Notes under the pieces: generated by a model
What the model was told of the DNA's origin: nothing
Seen by the model: only the letters and a program-made list of their open reading frames with translations
Database searches by the model: none
Part shown: piece by piece, positions 1-9,600 of the stretch
Layout: each line of letters opens with the position of its first letter
How positions within the stretch are numbered: position 1 is the first letter of the stretch
Virus record (IMG/VR): IMGVR_UViG_3300006332_000635
Coordinates: 1 to 34,676 of that record
From: a virus
Reading direction: 5' to 3' (one strand)
Length of the DNA stretch: 34,676 nt
Program-made: the position numbers and the translations under genes

Positions 1-944
1 AAGATGTTTACGCCAGTGTTTTGTGACACTTCTTCAACTGGTTGATATTCACCCACTCTCTTCTGAATTAGATTACCATAGTCTTCATGCAACTCACATC
101 CAATGTAGTCTCTACCTAACGATTTTGCCACCGCAGCAGTAGTTCCTGATCCCATGAATGGATCTAATACAATGTCACCTTTCTCACTCCCTGCCTTGAT
201 ACAGGGTTCAATGAGATCGGGTGGATATGTTGCAAAGTGAGCACCCCTGTATGGTTTCTTAGTTACACTCCATACTGATCTCTTATTCTTCTTCTCATAG
301 CTCTTGGTTAAACCTGAGTGTGGAGTTTGACCATAATCATTTACTTTATACTTACCTTTACTTCTATCTCTTGTACCCCAATCAGTAGCAGGTTCCTTGA
401 TTGCTTCATTATCATAGAAGTAATTCTTTTGCTTACTAAACAAAAAGATATACTCATGTGCCTTGGTACATCTATCCCTCACACTCTCAGGCATTGGATT
501 AGGTTTATGCCATATAATATCCTGTCTCAAATGCCACCCATCTGCCCTCATAGCAAATGCAAACATCCAAGGAATACCAATGAGATCCTTCTCTTTCAAT
601 CCCTTTAACTTATTAGATCTTCTGGGTGTTGTTTCAGGTAGATCTTGTCTATTCTTTGCGAATGTTTGTTTAGGAATACACCCATCCTTCCTGTAGTTGT
701 AATAACTATCACCTAAGTTTACCCAACAAGTACCATCATCAGTAAGCACATTCCTTACTTCTCTGAATACTTTGACCAACTCATCAATAAACTCTTCAGG
801 ACTTTGCTCTTGTCCTATCTGTGAATCTTCTCCACCATAGTCTCTCAATCCATAGTAAGGTGGGGATGTAACACACATCCTTGCCTTCTCATCAAACTCT
901 TTGAGTGTATCTCTACAATCTCCAAATAGAATAGTGTCTCTCAT
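1..944 (-). CDS. DNA methyltransferase, beta class, probably N4-cytosine (3' end cut by window edge)
   Basis: The reading frame opens at ATG 944 and stays open to base 1, so the C-terminus lies outside the window; about 314 residues are visible. Motif IV near residue 28 reads TSPPYYGLRDYG, and the SAM-binding motif I near residue 267 reads LDPFMGSGTT. This order, catalytic motif before SAM motif, is the beta class. TSPPY is the form usual in N4-cytosine methyltransferases, although some N6-adenine enzymes share it. The family transfers a methyl group from S-adenosylmethionine to bases in duplex DNA. The start overlaps the stop of the upstream gene by ATGA, so it is the last gene seen in the early operon. 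No restriction endonuclease is next to it, so it looks like an orphan phage enzyme for self-protection or regulation. Target sequence cannot be read from the protein. Confidence 0.9.
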   Translation of the reverse strand, partial: MRDTILFGDCRDTLKEFDEKARMCVTSPPYYGLRDYGGEDSQIGQEQSPEEFIDELVKVFREVRNVLTDDGTCWVNLGDSYYNYRKDGCIPKQTFAKNRQDLPETTPRRSNKLKGLKEKDLIGIPWMFAFAMRADGWHLRQDIIWHKPNPMPESVRDRCTKAHEYIFLFSKQKNYFYDNEAIKEPATDWGTRDRSKGKYKVNDYGQTPHSGLTKSYEKKNKRSVWSVTKKPYRGAHFATYPPDLIEPCIKAGSEKGDIVLDPFMGSGTTAAVAKSLGRDYIGCELHEDYGNLIQKRVGEYQPVEEVSQNTGVNI

Positions 945-1477
945 TGAATCCAGTTAGGTTTACGATCAGGTTTGCGTAGGTAGTTATCCTTTACCCAAGG
1001 TTTAGAATTGATATACTTCTGATAAGCAGTAAAGGTGTCGATAGTTCTATCCTTCTTAAACTCATCAGGCATTGCCCTTGTGAAACATTCTACCATACAA
1101 TAGCAAGTAATAACCTCACCTGCCATCTTATGAAATGTTTTCTTTGCTTCAAATAATGCTTTATGGCATCCATGTAATTTACCATAACGATAACTGTATT
1201 CATCGGATAAAGCACATCCATGTTGAATCAACCAAGCAGTATTGAATATACTATCTGCTGCCCATTGAGTACAAGGATGATTCCTAAATGCTCCCTTAGC
1301 AACTGAGTAAGGTGTGCCATCTTTCTTCTTAACTAAATCATCACCCCAATCATAATACCAATGAGAGAATACAATAGAAAGCATCTGGCAAGTTTCTAAT
1401 GGCATCTTAACTACATGTTTATCAGGTAGTTCAGTAGCAGACTTATGTGGATCAGGATTAGTAACAAAGATGTTCAT
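941..1477 (-). CDS. conserved phage protein of unknown function (178 aa)
   Basis: I place the start at ATG 1477, giving MNIFVTNPDPHKSATELPDK at the N-terminus, because this ATG forms an exact ATGA overlap with the stop of the small gene before it. A longer frame from 1546 exists but would run through that small gene. The protein resembles a family common in T4-like marine phages: an N-terminal DKHVVKM segment, then NHPCTQWA near residue 68, DEYSYRYGKLHG near 93 and MPDEF near 138. It is rich in His, Cys, Trp and Tyr, which could suit a metal or nucleic-acid binding enzyme, but I know no assigned function. Its stop overlaps the start of the methyltransferase (ATGA), so the two are probably translationally coupled. 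Confidence 0.75.
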   Translation of the reverse strand: MNIFVTNPDPHKSATELPDKHVVKMPLETCQMLSIVFSHWYYDWGDDLVKKKDGTPYSVAKGAFRNHPCTQWAADSIFNTAWLIQHGCALSDEYSYRYGKLHGCHKALFEAKKTFHKMAGEVITCYCMVECFTRAMPDEFKKDRTIDTFTAYQKYINSKPWVKDNYLRKPDRKPNWIQ

Positions 1478-1650
1478 GTGTTCAATACCCAGACTAATCT
1501 TACTATCATCATAGCAACAATGATATAATAAGTCCACATAACCCACATACCAAATTGATTATAGGTACTTCCTCTTTTGAAATTAGTGACTGGTGGAATA
1601 TTTCTTTTCCACACATCACTAGACATATACTCGTCTTCTTTAATGTTCAT
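1474..1650 (-). CDS. small single-span membrane protein (58 aa)
   Basis: A 58-codon frame opens at ATG 1650, which overlaps the helicase stop by ATGA, and closes with TGA at 1474-1476, which overlaps the next start at 1477 by ATGA. This double junction is strong evidence for a real gene. The N-terminal half is polar (VWKRNIPPVTNFKRG). Residues about 35-56 form one hydrophobic span (MWVMWTYYIIVAMMIVRLVW), so it is probably an inner-membrane protein with a cytoplasmic or periplasmic N-tail of about 34 residues. There is no signal-peptidase site. No function is recognised. Its place between a helicase and DNA methylation genes is typical of the small early phage membrane proteins that act on the host, but this is inference. 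Confidence 0.7.
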   Translation of the reverse strand: MNIKEDEYMSSDVWKRNIPPVTNFKRGSTYNQFGMWVMWTYYIIVAMMIVRLVWVLNT

Positions 1651-2834
1651 CGTGTAATAACAGAAATTGCTGGTTGACCCTGATTGAATACAGTATCAAC
1701 AACTGCCTCAACCTTTCTGGCAGTAGAGATCCCAACATTATTATACACAGGAACACATACTTTGCCATGAGTTTTCTTAGCATTACCTAAACGAATTACT
1801 CTACCAATCGTTTGAGAGATAGTAATGTAATCCATATTACGCATAAACAACGCTGCCTCTAATCCCTTTACATTAATACCTTCTGCCAATATACTGTGAT
1901 GTAATACTACAAACTTCTTATTCTCATCCTTACCCCAAGCATTAAGAACCTCAAAGAACTCATCTCTACCTACCTTCTCACCATCAATGATAGCACCTGT
2001 CTTTGATGTGATAGTCATCCAAGAATAACCACGCCAAGCAAGTTCATTCTGAAACTTAGAAGCATACAAAAGATTAGTAATCTGTTTGGTAGACTTAGCA
2101 CAGATAAGAACCTTATCTACTTCTAATCTATCAATAGCACTAATCATATGCTCACACTCTACTTCAGAATAGATCTCATCTTTTCTAAGTAAACGACTCT
2201 TGTACACCTCAACTTTAGGTGGTAGTATATAACCTTCATCAACTAATTTAGGTGCTGGTACATTAACAATTACTTGACCATACACCTTACTGTTATTCAT
2301 TCCAGCTTTTTTAACAGTAGTGCTATGCTTAGGAGTAGCAGTAAAGAAAAAGCTCCTGTTAGCCCTATAAGTTGCAAAGAACTTAACAGCAGGGAAGAAG
2401 TTTCGTTGTACACTATTGTGTGCCTCATCAAAATAAATTGTATCTACATCAATAGTAGAACTCTTAACCTTACTAAGTGAATGGTAGGTAGTAAATATAA
2501 TTCTGGGAGCATACCATCTTTTCTTATGCCAAAAATAAATATCCGCACAATCAGTTGAAGAATAATGATGTGTCTCACCACTATGAACATGCATGACTTG
2601 AATATGCTCCATGTCATTCTTAACAAATTCTTCCATGAACTCAGAAGATAATTGCTCTGCTAATAGAATACGAGGAGCAACTACAACAACAGTCTTTGAA
2701 CTACCCTTAAGAAGTGCTATCGCATCTTTAATCATACACATGGTCTTACCACCACCTGTAGGAACTATAATCTGCCCCTTGTCATGGATTGCCATAGCTC
2801 TCAAAGCATCAAGTTGGTGAGGACGTAATGGCAT
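1647..2834 (-). CDS. superfamily 2 DEAH-box helicase
   Basis: This 395-aa protein has the full SF2 motif set: an N-terminal LRPHQLDAL segment, Walker A PTGGGKT near residue 26, a DEAH box in IYFDEAH near 136, motif III FFFTATP near 162, and a C-terminal QTIGRVIRLG near 340 that carries the motif VI arginines. It should use ATP to move on or unwind nucleic acid. Comparable phage helicases (the UvsW type of T4) act on branched DNA at forks and in recombination. It is a single two-domain core with no extra nuclease domain, shorter than T4 UvsW (about 500 aa), so I do not assign the uvsW name. A probable promoter lies just upstream, and its stop overlaps the next start by ATGA. Confidence 0.88.
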   Translation of the reverse strand: MPLRPHQLDALRAMAIHDKGQIIVPTGGGKTMCMIKDAIALLKGSSKTVVVVAPRILLAEQLSSEFMEEFVKNDMEHIQVMHVHSGETHHYSSTDCADIYFWHKKRWYAPRIIFTTYHSLSKVKSSTIDVDTIYFDEAHNSVQRNFFPAVKFFATYRANRSFFFTATPKHSTTVKKAGMNNSKVYGQVIVNVPAPKLVDEGYILPPKVEVYKSRLLRKDEIYSEVECEHMISAIDRLEVDKVLICAKSTKQITNLLYASKFQNELAWRGYSWMTITSKTGAIIDGEKVGRDEFFEVLNAWGKDENKKFVVLHHSILAEGINVKGLEAALFMRNMDYITISQTIGRVIRLGNAKKTHGKVCVPVYNNVGISTARKVEAVVDTVFNQGQPAISVITR

Positions 2835-2855
2835 CTATGTTTCTCAGTTGAATAT

Positions 2856-2883
2856 ATTATAGCACAAACAACCTACCTTTCAG
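2856..2883 (-). promoter_or_regulatory. probable sigma70-type promoter of the helicase gene
   Basis: On the minus strand a perfect TATAAT lies at 2861-2856, with CTGAAA at 2883-2878 sixteen bases upstream as a partial -35 match. Transcription would start near 2849, leaving a leader of about 15 bases before ATG 2834 with GAGAAA as a weak ribosome site. The 67-base gap between the helicase and the upstream methyltransferase gene holds nothing else. The -35 is imperfect, so the gene may also be read from the promoter at 3574-3601. Confidence 0.5.
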
Positions 2884-2901
2884 CAGTTGTATGACAGTTA
2901 C

Positions 2902-3567
2902 TTAACTGGATAAGAAGTTCAACACACTCTCAGATACATTGTTTATCCTATCCTCAGTTCTTGTATAATATTCTTTATTCATTTCAACTCCAATAAAATC
3001 CCTTCCACATTGTTTAGCAGCAACACCAACAGCACCCGATCCCATACAAGGATCTAATACAGTATCTCCTACATTAGAACTCGCCTCTATCAATCTTGCC
3101 ATTAACTTAACTGGTTTGGGTGTTGGGTGATACTTATATCGTTCAACTGAGTTTCTCCATACAGCAGATTGACAATGCTCATTGAATGTAGCACCAGACT
3201 TCTTTCCATATACACAGTTCTCAATACTTGATAACCATATATGTTGACCGTTCATAGGTGATGGGTTTGTCTTCTCCCATATACAATGCCGTACTGACAT
3301 TCCATGTTCTATTAGTCTGTTGCGTATGTGTGATACCTGAACTGATCCACAGAATATATAAATGCTCCCTGAAGTAACTCTAACTATCTCGTCTATAAAC
3401 TCGTCTAATGGAAAGGTAATTATATCTGCATGACTCTTATCTAGATTTCTTAATCCACCACTCTTACGATTTACCTCGTCATAAGGTATATCGGTCAACG
3501 TCAAGGTAACACTCCCATTTTCTAGTGTGGGAAGTACCTTCATACAATTTTCGTTATGAAGTTTCAT
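2902..3567 (-). CDS. DNA methyltransferase, beta class (221 aa)
   Basis: The N-terminus MKLHNENCMKVLPTLENGSV is the typical opening of DpnA/CcrM-like methyltransferases. Motif IV near residue 26 reads TDIPYDEV, where Ile replaces the usual first Pro of DPPY; the catalytic Asp, Pro and Tyr are kept. Motif I near residue 167 reads LDPCMGSGAVG and binds S-adenosylmethionine. The HPTPKPV segment before it is also usual for the class. Most likely it is an N6-adenine enzyme, with an unknown site. At 221 aa it is small and has no visible target-recognition insert beyond the core. It is the first gene after the 3574-3601 promoter, whose predicted start site falls on the A of this ATG, so the message may be leaderless. 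It is unrelated in sequence to the second methyltransferase at 1-944 beyond the class motifs. Confidence 0.88.
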   Translation of the reverse strand: MKLHNENCMKVLPTLENGSVTLTLTDIPYDEVNRKSGGLRNLDKSHADIITFPLDEFIDEIVRVTSGSIYIFCGSVQVSHIRNRLIEHGMSVRHCIWEKTNPSPMNGQHIWLSSIENCVYGKKSGATFNEHCQSAVWRNSVERYKYHPTPKPVKLMARLIEASSNVGDTVLDPCMGSGAVGVAAKQCGRDFIGVEMNKEYYTRTEDRINNVSESVLNFLSS

Positions 3568-3573
3568 AAAATC

Positions 3574-3601
3574 ATTATAACATAAAAAAACAGGGTGTCA
3601 A
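3574..3601 (-). promoter_or_regulatory. consensus sigma70 promoter inside a terminator
   Basis: On the minus strand, TTGACA at 3601-3596 and TATAAT at 3579-3574 are both perfect consensus hexamers, 16 bases apart. The predicted +1 is base 3567, the A of the methyltransferase ATG. The -35 hexamer lies in the loop and 3' arm of the terminator hairpin that ends the late operon, so one short element both ends one operon and starts the next. Use of the host sigma factor fits early expression of the DNA-modification operon. Confidence 0.8.
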
Positions 3602-3611
3602 TCGCACCCTG
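3584..3611 (-). terminator. rho-independent terminator of the fibre operon
   Basis: Read on the minus strand, CAGGGTG and CACCCTG form a perfect 7-bp stem around a 7-base loop (3611-3591), followed directly by seven T residues (3590-3584). It lies 68 bases past the stop of the giant subtilase gene and would end transcription of the late fibre operon. Confidence 0.85.
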
Positions 3612-3613
3612 GT

Positions 3614-3672
3614 CTTAAGAAAATATAAAGTTTTGCCTACAATCCATACAAAGGTATGTATAATTTCTTAAG
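3614..3672. repeat. long AT-rich inverted repeat with nested hairpin
   Basis: CTTAAGAAAATATA at 3614-3627 pairs with TATAATTTCTTAAG at 3659-3672 with one mismatch in 14. Between the arms, CATAC (3645-3649) and GTATG (3654-3658) form a small inner hairpin with an AAAG loop. It sits between the subtilase stop and the terminator and has no T-tract of its own. It could be an mRNA 3'-end stabiliser or a protein-binding site; nothing in the sequence decides between these. Confidence 0.6.
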
Positions 3673-3678
3673 ATTTGA

Positions 3679-6600
3679 CTACCTAATCTCAAATGTTTTT
3701 ACATCAGTACGATCAACACCTTCACCTTGAGCTGTTAGTTTATATTCAACAGGTGATATAGCAACATTTGGAGCTAGTTCTATTAGACCAGTATCTTCAT
3801 TAACCTCTCTTGTTTTAGGACCAATCTGACTAGCCCAATCGAGATCAGCAGAATTTCCAAAGACTGTAGAGAATCTTCCATCAATTTTATATCCCACTTG
3901 AGCAGGTCTAAACTTCTCAGTTCCAGGAAGATCTAGAGAGGAGAATATTCTCGTACCAGTTGTATCTAGAACCTCAAATCCAACTACTAGAGGGTTTCTA
4001 GTACCATCAAAAGGAGCACCCATAGGAACACCATCTTGATCATTAGGATTATTCCGAAGTCTTACTGTTAGAGTTATCTCCATTGTTGTTGAACCTGGTC
4101 CTGCTGAAGGAAAAGAAACTGGTATATCAGCAACTTGATTTTCTACTACCTCTTCATCAACTACATGATTAGCAAATCCATCATGTCCTCTATAATCACT
4201 GGTATAAACTGCATTAGTTTTATTATAAGTAGCAGAATTCCAATCTATTTGTGCTACGTTATCAGCCATGACTTTGAGTTTAAAGGTTCCTGGAGTAACC
4301 TTTATAGCACCTTTTTTAGCCCTATTATCTGTTGTTAAAGTAAATTTATATACTTGAGTTTGCCAAACAGTAGATGGAACAGCATCTCCAGTTTGCCAAC
4401 CAGCTGGGAAATTATTAATATAGATCTCAGTAAGACTTGGAGTAACACCAACTTCTCTCAAAAATGTATGCCAGAATTCATTATGAGCTCTATACATTTT
4501 TCCTTCATCAGTTACTAAATCTTGAGCCCAACCATTTTCTACTGACGCAGTACCATGAATACCTGTTTGATAAGCTTTTGCCCAATTTGAATCTGCTAAA
4601 CCTGCTTGTGCGTTAGCACTATTCAATAAAGTAATCTCAGCATCATCATCAGGACTTGTTCCATCCCTTAACTTAATTTCCAAGAGATCGGCACTAACTC
4701 TTCCAAGCTCAAGAGTTGTACCATCTGATCCATCTCCATTATAAGCTTGATTTTGACCAGACTGAGCATGACCCTCAGTATTTGTATGTCTAAGATTATT
4801 CCAATCTAAAGTATAATCACCATTTTCTAGAGAACAATCTATTATTTCAGGTCCTCTATCTAATGTATACCTCACTGCTCCTGTACTGTCCTTAATTTCA
4901 ACACTACTAAATGGAACATTATCAATCTTACTACTATCTCTCTTCACAGAACGAAGTCTGAAGTTACATTTTGCTTCTGGAGTCTGTCCTGTAGGAGCAG
5001 TAACATGTAAAACCATACCTCTATTTGCACCATCATCAAATCTTACATAAGTTGGTAATGGAGTAATTTCTATAATAGGAGGATCTTCTCTTGGGTCTGG
5101 TTCAACTACTTGTTCTCTTCCATCACATTCTCCATCTCTATCCCCTTTTATATTTTCAGTAGTAATATCACCACTAACAACAAATGGCGATCCACAAACT
5201 GCTGGTCCACCATTACCACCAGTACCATCACTAGACTGACTACCTTCACCTTTTCCATCAGTATTCGCACCTGCTGCTCCCCATTCACCACCATTTCCAC
5301 CTTTTGATCCATCACTACCACATGCTCCACCACTTAAGGAACCTGATGAGCAACTTGGACATCCACCAGGAGATCCACCTTGTCCATCAGTAGTTGCTTG
5401 ATATAATCCTTTACCGTTTCCACCTCTACCACCTATACCCTGAGAAGCACCACTACCTGGTCCAATAGTATAAGAATAATCCTGATAACATCTCCACCAT
5501 TGTGAACTATGAGCTCTTGTTGTCTCTCCAGTTACAGGATCAGTTTCTGAATAGCATATACCACCTGATCCAGAAGATTCCGTAGACCAACCAGAAGGAC
5601 AACCCCATCCACTAAGATTAAATCCTCCACCTGGAGCAACAGGGCATATTGATACAGTAGTATAATTCCTACCAGATTCTACACAACTTCCATTAGAACC
5701 TGGTGCACCCATGGCTCCACTTTCACCACCACCTCCTCCACCATAAAGCTGTCCGTCTTTATGAACATAGATGAAAGTTGTAGAACCTGTATGTTTTACT
5801 TTTAAACCAGTTCCACCATGCTTACCTGGATCACTTGATCCTTTAGGTCCACTAGTTCTATATCCACCAACTCCACCAGATCCAAGAACCCTACCATTAA
5901 CAAAAATAACAGAGTTACGAATAGATAGTGTAGGTTCTTCTAATCTAGCACCAGGTGTTTTATCAAAAGAACCACTAGTTAATGATCCTTGAGTTCCACC
6001 AGTTCCTGTAGCATCAGAATAGCATGTAGCATTTATGAATATTCTTTTGTCAACATTTCGTATTAAATTACCATCAGATCTACTAGTAGTATCTCTATGA
6101 TTTCTATTATCCCAGTCAATACCTTCTGATCCATTCCACCTATTCATACTATAGTTTTTAATTATAGTTCCACCAACATTACTAATACTACCAACAGTAG
6201 CATAATATCTCTTAACTGATCCTCTAAAGTCACTCAATTTAAGATTGGTTCCACTACCAGAGAAAACTTCATTAGGATATGAATCAGGAGATATTTTAGT
6301 TGTTGTCTTATCACTTTCAAACTCATTTTCAGTAGCATTTGGAACATTAGCACTAGTTGTAGTAGGATTAGTATTTCTAAAATATTCAGATGCCTTTACT
6401 TGATTACCAACAGAATACCCATTTTTAAAATATCTTCCAATATCACTAAACTTAATTGGTACACTACCAGAAAAATATGGTCCAGCAGTCTCAACTGTAG
6501 TATTACCATTAGTATGGGTTCTCTTTATATTATCAGGAAAATTCTTACTATCATATCCACTAGTACCTGGTGTAAATGGATCTGTAACTGGTCCAGTTCC

Positions 6601-9600
6601 TCCAGCATTAGAAGTATCTTTTAATGTTAATGTTATTTTCTTTAATAAATTATTTCTAGCAGAATCTGAATGTATTTTTATCTCAAATGTTTCATCACCC
6701 TCAGTTAGATTATCCTCAGTAAATGTATGAGTTAAAGTTCCAATACTTCCATCAGCAGCAACAGTAAAAGTACCTTGAAGATCACCAGAACTTAAATCAC
6801 TAGAACTTAATCCAACTAATGACCAATATACAGTAGTTCCTTGTGCTACATTAGTAGAAGCAACTGTAGTTGTGAGAGTAGATCCTTCATTAACAGTAAA
6901 ATTACTAGGTACTAAAGTATAACTAGGATCACTAGAAGATGATCCAGGTAATCCTAGATTATCATCATTTAAATTTAAACGATAGAAAGCTCTTTGTTCA
7001 TCAATTATAAAATATCCATTTACAACAGTAATTTTAAAGTCGCCCCATGTTACTCCATCATCATCACTAATTTCTAGAATCTGATTGTCTGTAGAATCAA
7101 CTCTAAATCTATAATCACTTAAATTTGCAGGAACTAATTCACTAGTAGAAACTCTAATTGGATAATATCCATCTGCTAATGTTAATTCAACTGGTGTGCT
7201 TGAATCAGATTCTTGAAATTCTCTTATACCATGAATATCTACTTTATGAACAATTGATGGACTATTATGAGCAATTGTAAATCTCTCATTTATTGGTCTG
7301 ACAGCACTTATTCCACCACTAGAAGTTAAAGATTTATTTGGTGTGTTTGAGTATCCAGTATATTCTTTAATTACTCTTATGTCAGTTCCATATGCACTAT
7401 ATGATGCCATCCATTTTGGATCATTAGGATCTGTATCACTAGGAGTATATCCTTTATAAAAGGTATCTCCTTCAGCACTAATAGCACCATTACCTGCCTT
7501 CATATTTAATTTTAGTGTGGCAGCATCCCATTTTCTATTTTGCTGTAGAGCACAAGCAATTAATCCAGCAGATACAGGAGCAGCAGCAGAAGTTCCGCTA
7601 AATGACTTATCATGATAAGATTCTCCTGATGTTGGATTATTCTCTAATCTTTTATATCCACTAAATCCAACATTTCCTTGAGAACTATCATCTACATCTG
7701 TTGATGCTGCTAAAGTTTCATCCGCAGGAGCATAAAAGTCAACAAATGTTCCAGTATTAGTATAATCTCCTGATTTAGACCAAGCATCATCCCAATTACC
7801 AATAGGATTTGAACCTCTAACTACTTGACCACCCTGTGCTAGTGTTTCAGCATTTATATCAAAATCACTAGTTGATCCTTCTTTAAGTGACATATCATTT
7901 CCACTATCCCAACGATTGGTTCTGAATGCATCATCCATAGCACCAATCACAAATATTTGAGTATCTGGATCATATCCTACTTGTTGTGGGAAAGCAGCCC
8001 TATTAACAAAGTAATCATTGATCTTATTATCATAATCAGGATGACCTTCAGCAGCAAAATATTCACCATCATTACTAGCAGACCATACATATACAATTCC
8101 CTCTGATATAGCTTCTCTTATAGCAGCATTTTCAGTTGCTTTTCCAGAAGCCCATGCTGGAAGTTTTAATGAGTCGTACCTATACTTTGTAGGATCATCA
8201 GGATCTGTATTTGGTTCATAATATCTACTTAAATAATGTACCCATCCTGTGTTTTGAACATATTGCTTACGGGCATTGCCCTGCGAAGTTTGTCCAGTAT
8301 TAACTCCTCTATGACTAAAAGCAGGTTCTTTCATTGGTTGCCCATCTACTTGAGCATCAAAAGTACCAGATGTTCCTCTATAAACGTAAGTTCCTGCTTG
8401 AGGAACATAAACCCCTACACCACCATAAAGACCAATTGGAGAATTTATATCTATCCAATCACTCCAACTATTATTGACTATGGTTGGGTCTTTTCTCTCT
8501 TTAGGATCAGTTGATGATGAGAATTTTATATTATCTGGTTTAAATCTATGAAATAATTTTTCTAAATTAAAGAAAGTTGATCTCTCCATAAGTGGATTAC
8601 TTACAGACCACTTATTAGCATTAAAAGCCCATCCAAAATTCTTTCCATATGCTAATGAAGCAACAGGAGTTCCATGACTACCTAACCAGTCAACTGAAGT
8701 ATTAGCTCCTGGTATTGAAAATTCACTACCAGAAGCAAATGCTCTAGTATATAATTGATTAATAGCAGATTGAGATAATGAAACTTCTCCTTTCTCAGGA
8801 TTATTTGTACCACCAATCCTTTCTTTAAATGTTGTTGATCTATGGGTAATACCATTACACCACCAATTACGTGCCTCAGACTCAACAGGAACTGGAGTTC
8901 CATCCCATCTGTAAGTTAATCTATTTGTAGGATCAGCATCAAACCAATCTGGATCAAGATAATATGGAGAATCTAAAAATAGATCCAAAACACCAGATCT
9001 ACCATGTCTAGCTAAAACATTACCTGGAATGTAATGTGGAGGATCATCATCATGAGTAACAAATTCTGGATGACCAGTCCATACACCATCATCACAAATA
9101 ATTACGTCTGTATCATATCCATCATTAGTATAATCAACATTTGACGTTTTTATTTCATCAGAACTAGTAGTCCACGTATTACTAGTACCTCTTTGACATC
9201 TTAATAATTGATATCCAGTTCTATTTTTCTCTGCGTTTGTTGGATTTGATCTGGGTATATTAAAGGTAACATTACTGTCAACAGAATTTATGATCTGACC
9301 TTGACCAGTACCTCCATTATTGCTTGTGTCATACCTCATCAATCTCCATGCTATAGCACCTGGATTATGGTCCCATTGCTCTTTATCTGGATGAGGAGTT
9401 CCATCATTAGTTAAAAAATTACCATTTCTAACTGAATATGTTATTGTATGATTACCAGCAGTAAGATATCCCAAATTGATAACCTGAGCTCTTGTGAGAA
9501 GCGTAGTATCTAATGGTATTTCATTATCATTAGCATCGGTAAAGTTAGTAAAGTTACCAGTAGGATAAGCCTTTGTTATTCCATCTTGCTTAGTCCAGTC

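Noticed and set aside
1478-1546. Longer start for the 178-aa protein
   Set aside because: It would overlap 69 bases of the 58-aa membrane gene; ATG 1477 gives an exact ATGA junction.
5100-5900. Repetitive CCACC/ACCA pattern considered as a DNA repeat or CRISPR array
   Set aside because: There is no fixed repeat-spacer period; it is the complement of glycine codons in the giant protein.
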